Of a stretch of DNA of 43,120 nucleotides, positions 8,602 through 16,555 are shown one piece after another. This DNA is from Acetobacteraceae bacterium AT-5844. GTDB lineage: Bacteria; Pseudomonadota; Alphaproteobacteria; Acetobacterales; Acetobacteraceae. Position numbers and translations under genes: made by a program. The stretch lies in the NCBI GenBank assembly GCA_000245075.1, contig JH600053.1:150472-193591 (forward strand). The letters run 5' to 3'. How positions within the stretch are numbered: the first letter of the stretch is position 1; every line of letters begins with the position of its first letter. A model generated the notes under the pieces. It searched no databases. It was not told the origin of the DNA and saw only the letters and a program-made list of their open reading frames with translations.

Positions 8602-9672
8602 ATGGGCGTCCGCATCCAGTCGTTGACCAAGGCTTTCGGCGAACTCAGGGCGATTGACGACCTGAGCACCGGATTCCAGACCGGCAAGATCTCCGTCCTG
8701 CTGGGCGCCAGCGGCTGTGGCAAGACCACGACGCTGCGCTGCATCGCGGGGCTGGAGCAGCCGGATAGCGGCGAGATCCTCATCGATGACGAGCCGGTCT
8801 ATGCTTCCGCCCGGCGTATCGATCTGGCGCCGGAGCAGCGCCGCCTGGGCATGGTGTTTCAGTCCTACGCCATCTGGCCGCATTTGACGGTGGCCGAGAA
8901 TGTCGGCCTGCCGCTCAAGGCCCAGAAGGTGGCCAAGGCGGAGATTGAGCGTCGGGTGAAGGACACGCTCGCCATCGTCGGCCTCGCGCAGCATGCGGAT
9001 AAGAGCGCGACGAAGCTGTCCGGCGGGCAGCAACAGCGTGTCTCCATCGCGCGTTGCCTCGTCGGCGATCCACGCCTGATCCTGATGGATGAGCCGCTCA
9101 GCAATCTCGATGCCCGCCTGCGGGTGGAGATGCGGCATGAGATCCGGCAGATCCAGCGGCGCACCGGCGCCACCATCCTGTTCGTCACGCACGATCAGGA
9201 GGAGGCCATGTCGCTGGGGGACGAAATCTTCCTCTTCAACAAGGGGAAGGTGGTGCAGAACGGCGCGCCGGAGGAGCTCTATTTCCGGCCCTCCGTCCGC
9301 TACGTCGCCGAGTTCCTTGGCAAGGCCAATCTCTTTCCCGTTTCGGTGCGGGGGGGCGCGGAGTCCGGGCTGGTCACCGCCCGGCCATCCGGCCAGGTCA
9401 TCGCCCAACTTCCGGGTTCCTCGCAGGCTGCGGGCGAAATGCTCTGCATGGTCCGTCCGGAATCCTGGCGCGTCTCACCGGCTGGCGGCCCCGGGCTGCC
9501 CGGACGCGTGCAGGAGACAACCTTCGTGGGCGACCGGCGCGAGTTGCGCGTGGAAACCCCGATCGGCGAGCAGACGGTGGTGACCGCCGGCTTCGAACGC
9601 TTCGAGGTCGGCGAGGGTCTCTCGCTGACCGTGGCACCCGAACATGCCCACCTGCTCCGGGATGCCGCCTGA
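8602..9672 (+). CDS. ABC transporter ATP-binding protein
   Basis: ATPase subunit, 356 aa, of the CUT1/iron/spermidine type. Walker A GASGCGKTT (35-43), Q-loop FQSYAIWPH (87-95), signature LSGGQQQR (139-146), Walker B RLILMDEPLSNLD (158-170) and H-loop THD (196-198) are all intact. A C-terminal TOBE-type domain (about 245-350) is present, as in importers for sugars, polyamines and iron. Strong ribosome-binding site AAGGAG seven bases before ATG 8602. It energises the fused permease just upstream. Confidence 0.96.
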   Translation: MGVRIQSLTKAFGELRAIDDLSTGFQTGKISVLLGASGCGKTTTLRCIAGLEQPDSGEILIDDEPVYASARRIDLAPEQRRLGMVFQSYAIWPHLTVAENVGLPLKAQKVAKAEIERRVKDTLAIVGLAQHADKSATKLSGGQQQRVSIARCLVGDPRLILMDEPLSNLDARLRVEMRHEIRQIQRRTGATILFVTHDQEEAMSLGDEIFLFNKGKVVQNGAPEELYFRPSVRYVAEFLGKANLFPVSVRGGAESGLVTARPSGQVIAQLPGSSQAAGEMLCMVRPESWRVSPAGGPGLPGRVQETTFVGDRRELRVETPIGEQTVVTAGFERFEVGEGLSLTVAPEHAHLLRDAA

Positions 9673-9715
9673 GCCTGACGATACATCTGCAATCAACATG
9701 ACAGGGAAGACGCTC

Positions 9716-10777
9716 ATGAATCACAAGACGACACGCCGCCGGGCACTGCTTGGCCTCGCCATGGCCGGTGCCACCGTCGCCATGCCCGCCCGGCTGCGCG
9801 CCCAGGCCACCGGTCAGGATCTGGTCGCCGCCGCCGAGAAGGAAGGCCAGTTGGTGGTCTATGGCGACCCCTTCACCGTACCGCTGCTGGTGAAGGCCTT
9901 TGGCGCCCGGTACCCGCGTATTCGCGTGACGTCCGCGACGGGCGATGGCTGGCAGATGTACAACCGCTTCGTCTCCGAGACGCGGTCCGGCCGGCCGTTG
10001 ATGGATGTGATGTACCAGGCCGAGGACACGGTCATCACCGCGCGTAACGCAGGAAGCCTCGCCGATTTCGACATGGCGCGCTCCAGCGACTTCCTGCCGG
10101 CCGCCATCCCGGCGAGCGGTGGCTATGTGCGCGGCAATGCCAACCTCATTCTGTTCGCCTGGAACAAGACCGCCATGGCGAATATTCCTACGCCGAAGGA
10201 TTGGACGGACTTCGCCACCCCGCCCTCTGCCTGGACGGGGCTGATCGCTACCACCAACCCGGCCTCTTCCTCCTCAACTTTCGCCACCATCGCCAGCCTC
10301 TATCAGAAGTTCGGCGTGGAGAAGGGGGGCGAGATCCTGCGCGGCCTGCGTCAGGCGAAGGCGGAGCTGAACCCCGCCATGGGCGTGATGACGACGAAGT
10401 TGCAGACCGGCGAACGGCCGATCAGCTTCTTCAACATCACCACGGCGGTCTCCGGTATCCTGCGGCAGGGCGCGCCGGTCACGCTGACGGTGCCGGAGAG
10501 CGGCGGCGTCGCGCAGTTCAACGCCCTGGGCATCAGCCGCACGGCGCCGCACCCGAATGCCGCGCACCTGTTCACCGAATTCGCCCTCAGCGCGGAGATG
10601 CAATCGGCCTTCGTCGCCGCTGGCGTGCACGGGCTGCGGAAGGACTCCGCGACGCCGGAAGGGATGCCCGCCCTGGCCGGCATGAAGCTGATCGACCTGG
10701 ACCTGCCGCAGGCTCTCAAGGACCGCGATGCGATCCTCGCCTGGTGGTCCAGCAACACCGGCTTCAGCTTCCGCTGA
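9716..10777 (+). CDS. ABC transporter substrate-binding protein (iron(III)-type fold)
   Basis: Periplasmic receptor of the importer, 353 aa. It begins with a signal peptide carrying a run of arginines before the hydrophobic core (TTRRRALLGLAMAGATVA), which could use the Tat or Sec route; cleavage is likely near LRAQ. The mature part opens with DLVAAAEKEGQLVVYG, typical of the FbpA-like binding proteins. I see no adjacent tyrosine pair of the kind that coordinates iron in FbpA, which supports an organic ligand. ATG 9716 has AGGGAAG about seven bases upstream; ATG 9698 is also in frame. It completes the permease-ATPase-receptor set of the LacI operon. Confidence 0.92.
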   Translation: MNHKTTRRRALLGLAMAGATVAMPARLRAQATGQDLVAAAEKEGQLVVYGDPFTVPLLVKAFGARYPRIRVTSATGDGWQMYNRFVSETRSGRPLMDVMYQAEDTVITARNAGSLADFDMARSSDFLPAAIPASGGYVRGNANLILFAWNKTAMANIPTPKDWTDFATPPSAWTGLIATTNPASSSSTFATIASLYQKFGVEKGGEILRGLRQAKAELNPAMGVMTTKLQTGERPISFFNITTAVSGILRQGAPVTLTVPESGGVAQFNALGISRTAPHPNAAHLFTEFALSAEMQSAFVAAGVHGLRKDSATPEGMPALAGMKLIDLDLPQALKDRDAILAWWSSNTGFSFR

Positions 10778-10811
10778 TGTGCCGGTCGGACAGAGCCTGG
10801 CGGGAACTGAC

Positions 10812-11681
10812 ATGATCTGTCCCCCCGAACTGCGGCAGGTTTCAGTGGCCAACCTCACGGTTGGCCGGCTGGAGCCGGTGCGCTTCATCGAGGAGGGCGC
10901 GGCGGCCGGGTTCGGCGCCGTGGGCCTCCTGCTGGCCAGCGCGACGCCACAACCGCTGGAGCACGAGATCGCCGGGCGGCCTGACGTCATGCGCGCCGTC
11001 AAGGCGGCCCTGCGCGAAACCGGCCTGCGCGTCTTCGATGTTGAGGCCTTCGTCCTTTCCCCGGACGCAAGCATCGAAGCCTACCGCCCCTATCTGGAAG
11101 CGGGGGCTGAGCTGGGCGCGACGCATCTTTCCAGCGTCGGCACGCAATGGTTGGGCAATAGCCGCTTCCTCGAACCGAGCGAGCGGATCGATCTGTTCGC
11201 GCGGCTGTGCGAGGAGGCGGAGCGCTTCGGCCTGCATGTCGGGGTGGAGTTCATGCTCTATCGCGACATCCGCACCTGGCGCGATGCGCTGGATCTGGTC
11301 GAGGCCGCCGGCCGTCCGAATGCCGGGCTGATCCTCGACATGCTGCACCTGCATCGCGCGGGCACGCTGCCGGCGGAACTTGCCGCCGTGCCCGCCAACC
11401 GCATCGCCTATGCGCAGATTTGCGATGTGGCCGGGCCGTCGCCGGCGCTCGACGACCTGCCGGTGGAGGCGCGCACCGCGCGCCTGCACCCGGGCGATGG
11501 CGATATCCCGCTGCGTGGCTTCCTGAAGCTTTTGCCAGAGACCACGCCCCTGGTGATCGAGACGCCGGTTCCCGCTGAGGCCGGTCTGCCCACGGCGGAG
11601 CGTCTGCTATCGGCCGCCAGCCATGCGCGCGCTTTTCTTGGTGCCCATCGTGCCACGCCTTCCCTGGAGACTCCGGCATGA
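10812..11681 (+). CDS. Sugar phosphate isomerase/epimerase-like TIM-barrel protein
   Basis: 289 aa member of the xylose-isomerase-like TIM-barrel (AP endonuclease 2) superfamily, which includes sugar epimerases, hydroxypyruvate isomerase, inosose dehydratase and AsbF/QuiC-type 3-dehydroshikimate dehydratases. Candidate metal ligands are Glu in VGVEFMLYRD, Asp and His in LILDMLHLHRAG, the site around YAQICD and the last Glu in PLVIETP. The start ATG 10812 follows GCGGGAA. Its stop overlaps the AroQ-like gene by four bases (ATGA), so the two proteins are probably made together. In this setting, beside an AroQ homologue and an SDR, a dehydroshikimate-dehydratase-like or cyclitol-dehydratase-like role is more likely than sugar-phosphate isomerisation (inference). 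It is a distant paralogue of the protein at 15562. Confidence 0.85.
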   Translation: MICPPELRQVSVANLTVGRLEPVRFIEEGAAAGFGAVGLLLASATPQPLEHEIAGRPDVMRAVKAALRETGLRVFDVEAFVLSPDASIEAYRPYLEAGAELGATHLSSVGTQWLGNSRFLEPSERIDLFARLCEEAERFGLHVGVEFMLYRDIRTWRDALDLVEAAGRPNAGLILDMLHLHRAGTLPAELAAVPANRIAYAQICDVAGPSPALDDLPVEARTARLHPGDGDIPLRGFLKLLPETTPLVIETPVPAEAGLPTAERLLSAASHARAFLGAHRATPSLETPA

Positions 11682-12127
11682 GCAAGCCGATCTACGTTCT
11701 GAATGGCCCCAACCTGAACCTGCTCGGCGAGCGGGAGCCGGAGATCTACGGCTACGATACCCTGGCCGATATCGAGGTACGTTGCGCCGCCCGCGCCGCG
11801 CAGGCGGGCATGACCATCGATTTTCGTCAGACCAATTTCGAAGGCGAGATTGTCGAGGCCGTGCATGAGGCGCGCCGCAAGGCCTGTGGCATCGTCATCA
11901 ATCCCGCCGGCCTCAGCTTCTTCTCGGTGTCGCTGCTCGACGCCCTCAAATCCTTCGCGGGCCCAAAGGTGGAAGTGCATCTGACGAACATTCACCAGCG
12001 GGAACCGCTTTATCACCACTCCCTGATCTCCAAGACGGCGCATGCGGTGATCGCGGGGGCCGGTGCCTTCGGCTATGAGATCGCCATCGATGCCCTGGTC
12101 CACCGGCTCGTGGCCAAGGCCGCCTGA
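11678..12127 (+). CDS. aroQ: Type II 3-dehydroquinate dehydratase homologue with altered substrate site
   Basis: 149 aa, the usual length of type II dehydroquinase, with the opening YVLNGPNLNLLGEREPEIYG. By alignment to the Mycobacterium tuberculosis enzyme (numbered without its Met), the catalytic residues are kept: Asn12, Arg19, Tyr24, Asn75, Asp88 and His101 (VEVHLTNIH). Two residues that hold dehydroquinate are not: His81 is Phe (INPAGLSFFSVS, normally LTHTS) and Arg112 is Tyr (REPLYHHS, normally EFRRHS or EFRHHS). The chemistry of anti-dehydration through an enolate may be kept while the substrate differs. It lies inside a LacI-controlled catabolic operon, overlapping the TIM-barrel gene before it, not in a biosynthetic setting. 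A housekeeping shikimate-pathway role is unlikely; quinate-type catabolism or a new dehydratase is my reading. Confidence 0.85.
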   Translation: MSKPIYVLNGPNLNLLGEREPEIYGYDTLADIEVRCAARAAQAGMTIDFRQTNFEGEIVEAVHEARRKACGIVINPAGLSFFSVSLLDALKSFAGPKVEVHLTNIHQREPLYHHSLISKTAHAVIAGAGAFGYEIAIDALVHRLVAKAA

Positions 12128-12143
12128 GCGAGGAGTGCAGCCG

Positions 12144-13847
12144 GTGTCCGAGGCTTGGGATGATGAGGTCGATCTTCTGGTGATTGGCGCGGGCGTGGCG
12201 GGCATGACCGCCGCACTGGTGGGCGCGCTGGAAGGGTTGCGTGTCCTGCTCTGCGAGAAGACCGATATGGTCGGCGGCATCACCGCCACCTCCGGCGGCA
12301 CCATCTGGGTGCCGGGCAGTTCGCAGAGCGTGCGGGCCGACGTGCCCGATTCCAGCGCCGACGCCGCGCGCTACCTGGCCTCCGTCATCGGCGCGCGCGG
12401 CGGCGAGGCGCAGCGCGCCGCCTTCCTGGAAGCCGGTCCCCTCGCGCTCGATGATCTGGAAGCGCGCACCGATGTCCGCTTCGTGGCGGCGCAGGCGCAT
12501 CCGGATTACCTGGGCAATCACCCTGGCGCGGCTTTCGGTGGCCGCGCGCTGGGCCCGGAACCGTTCGATGGGCGCCTGCTGGGGGCCGATTTCGACCGGG
12601 TGCGCCCGCCGCGCCCGGAATTCCTGGTTCTGGGCGGCATGATGGTGGCGCGCACGGATATCGCCCCGCTGCTGAAGCCCTTTGCCTCCCGCGCCAATCT
12701 GTCGCAGGTCGTGCGGCTGCTGACACGGCAGGCGCGGGATCGTCTGCGCTATCGGCGTGGCACCCGGCTGGTGATGGGCAATGCGCTGGTGGCGCGGCTG
12801 CTGCACAGCCTTCGCCGGCAGGGCGTACCTATCAGGTTCGGCACCGGCCTCGCCGAGCTGGTGCGGCAGGGCGGGCGCGTGGTTGGCGCCGTGCTGGAAG
12901 GCCCGGCCGGCCGTCGGCGCATCCGTGCCCTGCGTGGCGTGATGCTGGCAACGGGTGGTATCGCGTGGAACCCGGTGTTGCGTGAGCAACTCTTCCCCGA
13001 GGCGGCGCGCCCGCTCAGCCTGGCGCCGGAGACGCATACCGGGGATGGTATCGCCACAGGTCTGCGCAGCGGTGCCGCGCTGGACGCGGAGATGGACAGC
13101 CCTGGGCTGTGGATGCCGTGCTCGGTGCTGGAAAGGCCGAACGGCACACGCGCCGTCTGGCCGCATATCCTGCTGGACCGTGCCAAGCCCGGCCTGATCG
13201 CGGTGAACAGCACCGGCCGCCGCTTCGTGAATGAGTCGGATTCCTACCACGATTTCTGCATGGGCATGCTGCGGGCCCAGGAAACCGCGCCGAGCATCCC
13301 GGCCCACCTGATCTGCGACCGCAGTTTCATCCGCGACTACGGCATCGGGCTGGTGCACCAGGGAACCCGGCGGCTGGCGCCCTTCATCGACGCCGGCTAC
13401 CTGATCGAGGCCCCCACGCTGCGGGAGCTGGCCGGCCGCATCGGCGTCCCGCCGGAGGCGCTGGAACAGACCGTCGCCGAGCACAACCGCTTTGCCGAGA
13501 CCGGGGTGGACGAGGCCTTCGGCAAGGGCAGCAGCCCGATGAACCGCTTCAATGGCGACGCCGGGCACGGCCCCAATCCCTGCCTCAGGCCGATCGGGCC
13601 GGGGCCCTTCTATGCCGTGGCCGTCCGACCCGCCGAACTGGCAGGCAGCGCCGGGCTGCGCGCTGATGGGGATGGCCGCGTGCTGGATACCGCGGGGCAG
13701 CCCATCGAGGGGCTCTATGTCGGCGGTAACGATATGGGCTCGATTTTCCGTGGCACTTATCCCGGGCCGGGAACGACGATCGGCCCCGCCATTGTCTTCG
13801 CCTGGCGCACCGCGCGCCACGCCGCCGGCATGACGCCCGCGCTGTGA
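12144..13847 (+). CDS. KstD-like FAD-dependent dehydrogenase 1
   Basis: 567 aa flavoprotein of the fumarate reductase/3-ketosteroid delta-1-dehydrogenase family. The Rossmann motif VIGAGVAGMTAAL (about residues 13-25) and the EKTDMVGGITATSGGTIW segment bind FAD; the C-terminal LYVGGNDMGSIFRGTYPGPG closes the site. The Tyr and the Gly four residues later in TYPGPG match the pair that promotes enolisation in KstD, and Tyr in NESDSYHDF fits the position of its catalytic base (by recall, not alignment). Expected reaction: 1,2-dehydrogenation next to a ketone. GTG 12144 has AGGAG eight bases upstream; ATG 12063 is in frame but lies inside the AroQ-like gene. It is followed by a paralogue. Confidence 0.9.
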   Translation: MSEAWDDEVDLLVIGAGVAGMTAALVGALEGLRVLLCEKTDMVGGITATSGGTIWVPGSSQSVRADVPDSSADAARYLASVIGARGGEAQRAAFLEAGPLALDDLEARTDVRFVAAQAHPDYLGNHPGAAFGGRALGPEPFDGRLLGADFDRVRPPRPEFLVLGGMMVARTDIAPLLKPFASRANLSQVVRLLTRQARDRLRYRRGTRLVMGNALVARLLHSLRRQGVPIRFGTGLAELVRQGGRVVGAVLEGPAGRRRIRALRGVMLATGGIAWNPVLREQLFPEAARPLSLAPETHTGDGIATGLRSGAALDAEMDSPGLWMPCSVLERPNGTRAVWPHILLDRAKPGLIAVNSTGRRFVNESDSYHDFCMGMLRAQETAPSIPAHLICDRSFIRDYGIGLVHQGTRRLAPFIDAGYLIEAPTLRELAGRIGVPPEALEQTVAEHNRFAETGVDEAFGKGSSPMNRFNGDAGHGPNPCLRPIGPGPFYAVAVRPAELAGSAGLRADGDGRVLDTAGQPIEGLYVGGNDMGSIFRGTYPGPGTTIGPAIVFAWRTARHAAGMTPAL

Positions 13848-13864
13848 CGAAGGAGGACGACATC

Positions 13865-15565
13865 ATGCGGCGACGTGTCGAATGCGACCTGCTTGTGGTC
13901 GGCTCTGGCGCGGGCGGGCTATCGGCGGCGGTCACCGCTGCCGCACAAGGCCTGAAGGTGGTGGTGGCGGAGAAGGAGCCGGTGTTCGGCGGCACCACCG
14001 CCTGGTCGGGCGGCTGGATGTGGCTGCCGCGCAACCCGCTGGCGCGCGCCGCTGGCATTCTCGAGGAGATCGACGCGCCGCGCGACTATCTCCGCCACGT
14101 TCTCGGCAATAATTTCAACGCGGCGAAAGTGGAGGCCTTCCTGGAAGCCGCGCCACGCATGGTCGCATTCTTCGAGGACAGGACCGCGCTGCGCTTCGAG
14201 GCCAACAACCGCATCAGCGACACCTATGGCAACATGCCAGGGGCCGGGACCGGCGGCCGCTCGCTGATCGCCGCGCCATACGACGCGCGTGGGCTCGGGC
14301 CCTTGGTCCGCCAGTTGCGGCGGCCCATGCGGGAGACGACCTTCCTGGGCATGACCATCCAGGCCGGGCCGGACCTGGGTGCCTTCATGAACGTCACCCG
14401 CTCACCGCGCGCCTTCGCCCATGTGGCGCGGCGCTTCGGGCGCCATCTGGTGGACCTGGCCCGGCATGGAAGGGGGATGCAACTGCGCAACGGCATCGCC
14501 CTGGTCGGGCGGTTGCTGCGCTCCGCGGCCGATCTCGGCGTCGATCTGCGGACTGGGGCGCCGGCCTTGCGGCTGCTGAATGCCAGTGGCGCCGTCCAGG
14601 GCGCGGTGCTGGGCACGCCGGAGGGGGAGGTGGAGGTGCATGCCCGGCGGGGCGTGGTGCTGGCCGCCGGTGGCTACCCACATGATCTCGCGCGGCGGCG
14701 GGACACCTTCCCGGCGGGCGGCGAGAACTGGACGGTCGCCGTCCCTTCCGCCACAGGCGACGGCCTGCGCCTGGGCGAGGCCGCCGGTGGCACGGTGGAT
14801 GCCACGCTGGCCGCGCCGGGCGCCTGGTGCCCCGTCTCGCTGGTGCCCTTCCCGGATGGCACGACCGGCCGCTTTCCGCACATCATCGAGCGCGGCAAGC
14901 CCGGCATCATCGGCGTGCTGGCGGATGGGCGGCGCTTCTGCAACGAGGGCGACGGCTACCACGACTACGTCGCGGCCATGCTGCGCGCCGTGCCGCCGGG
15001 GCAGGAGGTCGCGTCCTGGCTGGTCTGCACCCGCGCCTTCCAGCGCCGCTACGGGCTGGGAATCGCGCGGCCGGTGCCGCTGCCCGTCGGGCCCTATATC
15101 CGCTCCGGCTACATCAAGACGGGCCGCACCATTGCCGAGCTGGCCCGGAACTGCGGCATCGACCCCGCCGGGCTGGAGCAGACCCTGGCCACCTACAACG
15201 CCCATGCCCGCAAGGGGGAGGACCCTGCCTTTGGCCGTGGCGGCACCCCTTACAACCGCTTGCAGGGCGACCCCACCCATGGTGGCCCCAACCCCTGCGT
15301 GGCGCCGATCGAGCACGGCCCCTTCTACGCGGTGAAGGTGGTGCCCGGCAGTTTCGGCACCTTCGCCGGGCTGAAGACCGATGCTCAGGCCCGCGTGCTG
15401 GATGCGGCTGGCGCGCCTATCCCCGGCCTCTATGCTGCCGGCACCGACATGGCGAGTGTCATGGGCGGCCATTACCCGGCCGGTGGCATCAATCTTGGCC
15501 CCGCCATGACCTTCGGCTTCATCGCCGGCCTGCATGCCGCAGGAGCAGGAGAGATTTCCCCATGA
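13865..15565 (+). CDS. KstD-like FAD-dependent dehydrogenase 2
   Basis: 566 aa, same family and layout as the preceding gene: VVGSGAGGLSAAVTAAAQG at the N-terminus, EKEPVFGGTTAWSGGWMW, NEGDGYHDY, and the C-terminal LYAAGTDMASVMGGHYPAGG with the Tyr/Gly pair kept. The two proteins are clearly related but far from identical, so they look like an old duplication with distinct roles, for example two successive ring desaturations. ATG 13865 is preceded by AGGAGG at 13851-13856, eight bases away; a GTG at 13844 overlapping the previous stop is in frame but has no such site. The stop overlaps ATG 15562 of the next gene (ATGA). Confidence 0.9.
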   Translation: MRRRVECDLLVVGSGAGGLSAAVTAAAQGLKVVVAEKEPVFGGTTAWSGGWMWLPRNPLARAAGILEEIDAPRDYLRHVLGNNFNAAKVEAFLEAAPRMVAFFEDRTALRFEANNRISDTYGNMPGAGTGGRSLIAAPYDARGLGPLVRQLRRPMRETTFLGMTIQAGPDLGAFMNVTRSPRAFAHVARRFGRHLVDLARHGRGMQLRNGIALVGRLLRSAADLGVDLRTGAPALRLLNASGAVQGAVLGTPEGEVEVHARRGVVLAAGGYPHDLARRRDTFPAGGENWTVAVPSATGDGLRLGEAAGGTVDATLAAPGAWCPVSLVPFPDGTTGRFPHIIERGKPGIIGVLADGRRFCNEGDGYHDYVAAMLRAVPPGQEVASWLVCTRAFQRRYGLGIARPVPLPVGPYIRSGYIKTGRTIAELARNCGIDPAGLEQTLATYNAHARKGEDPAFGRGGTPYNRLQGDPTHGGPNPCVAPIEHGPFYAVKVVPGSFGTFAGLKTDAQARVLDAAGAPIPGLYAAGTDMASVMGGHYPAGGINLGPAMTFGFIAGLHAAGAGEISP

Positions 15566-16401
15566 CAGCGCTGTCGCTCGCCCATCTCACCGTGTTGTCC
15601 CTGCCGCCGCCGGAGATGATCCGGCTGGCCGCCCGTGTGGGCTACTCCCATGTCGGCCTGCGCCTGATTGCCGTGACGGAGACCAGCCCCGGCTATCCGC
15701 TGATGGATGACCCGGCGATGCTGCGCGAGACGAAGGCGGCGCTGCGCGACACCGGCATCGGCGTGCTGGATATCGAGTTCGTCCGGATTACCCCGGAGAC
15801 GGATGTGGCGGCGCTGGAGCGGGTGGTCGCGGCGGGGGCAGAACTGGGGGCTCGTCATCTGGTCACCGCCCCCTACGACCCTGACCTGGCGCGGCTGGCG
15901 GACCGCTTTGGCGGTATCTGCGACCTCGCTGGGCGGTACGGCCTGTCACCCGTGCTGGAATTCTTCCCCTGGACCGTGGTGCCCGGGCTGGCGGATGCGG
16001 CGAAGCTTCTGGATGCCGCCGGCCGGGAGAATGCGGGCATCCTGGTCGATGCCCTGCATTTCGATCGTTCGGCCAGCAGCCTCGCGGATCTCAGCCGCCT
16101 GCCAGAGCGCTGGCTGCCCTTTCTGCATCTCTGCGACGCCCCGGCGGCACGGCCGGACACGACGGAGATGTTGTTGCACCAGGCCCGCGCCGAGCGTCTG
16201 CCACCGGGCGAGGGTGGCCTCGACCTGCCAGCCCTGGTCGCGCATATGCCGGCCGGCATTCCCATGGTGCTGGAAGTTCCGATGACGGCGCTGAGCCAGG
16301 AGGCCGGCCCTGAAGAGGTTGCCCGCCGCGCCCTCGCGGGTGCGCAGCGGCTGCTGGAGAGATATCCGGCCGGAGAGAGCCGCAACAGACAAGTAGGGTA
16401 G
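15562..16401 (+). CDS. Second xylose-isomerase-like TIM-barrel protein
   Basis: 279 aa, sugar phosphate isomerase/epimerase superfamily. Segments typical of the family: VGYSHVGLRLI at strand 1, GIGVLDIEFVRI, a candidate metal Glu in SPVLEFFPW, Asp and His in ILVDALHFDRSAS, FLHLCDAP, and the final Glu in PMVLEVPM. The layout matches the protein at 10812 (same PETDVAALERVVAAGAELGARHL-type helix and the same HLCD/ICD site), so the operon carries two divergent members. Last gene of the LacI operon, four-base overlap with the second flavin dehydrogenase. It could be a dehydratase or an isomerase acting on the oxidised ring. Gene 16556 beyond it is on the opposite strand, so the operon ends here; I see no convincing terminator in 16402-16555. 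Confidence 0.85.
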   Translation: MTALSLAHLTVLSLPPPEMIRLAARVGYSHVGLRLIAVTETSPGYPLMDDPAMLRETKAALRDTGIGVLDIEFVRITPETDVAALERVVAAGAELGARHLVTAPYDPDLARLADRFGGICDLAGRYGLSPVLEFFPWTVVPGLADAAKLLDAAGRENAGILVDALHFDRSASSLADLSRLPERWLPFLHLCDAPAARPDTTEMLLHQARAERLPPGEGGLDLPALVAHMPAGIPMVLEVPMTALSQEAGPEEVARRALAGAQRLLERYPAGESRNRQVG

Positions 16402-16555
16402 CGGCTGTCCTGCTGGGCTGGCGCCCTCCTTGGCCTGGCTGCGGGGCAGCCGGACGGTTACTCTGCTGATGGACGGGCTGCGAACATGCCGCCGAGAAAC
16501 GGTGCCAGCGTGCCCGCCTGACAGCGCGACGGGCGACTGAATAGGGCTGGTCCCC

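Noticed and set aside
8602-10777. Ferric iron importer
   Set aside because: The fold is FbpABC-like, but the receptor lacks the iron-binding tyrosine pair and all neighbours are organic-compound enzymes.
11678-12127. Housekeeping shikimate-pathway dehydroquinase
   Set aside because: The operon is catabolic and LacI-controlled, and two substrate-binding residues are changed.
11946-13820. Long minus-strand open frame of about 620 codons
   Set aside because: It lies opposite the first FAD dehydrogenase and gives a His/Arg/Gln-rich translation with no family features; a shadow of the GC-rich gene.
14827-15561. Upstream extension of the second TIM-barrel gene frame
   Set aside because: It overlaps the second FAD dehydrogenase in another frame; conserved sequence starts at the ATG at 15562.
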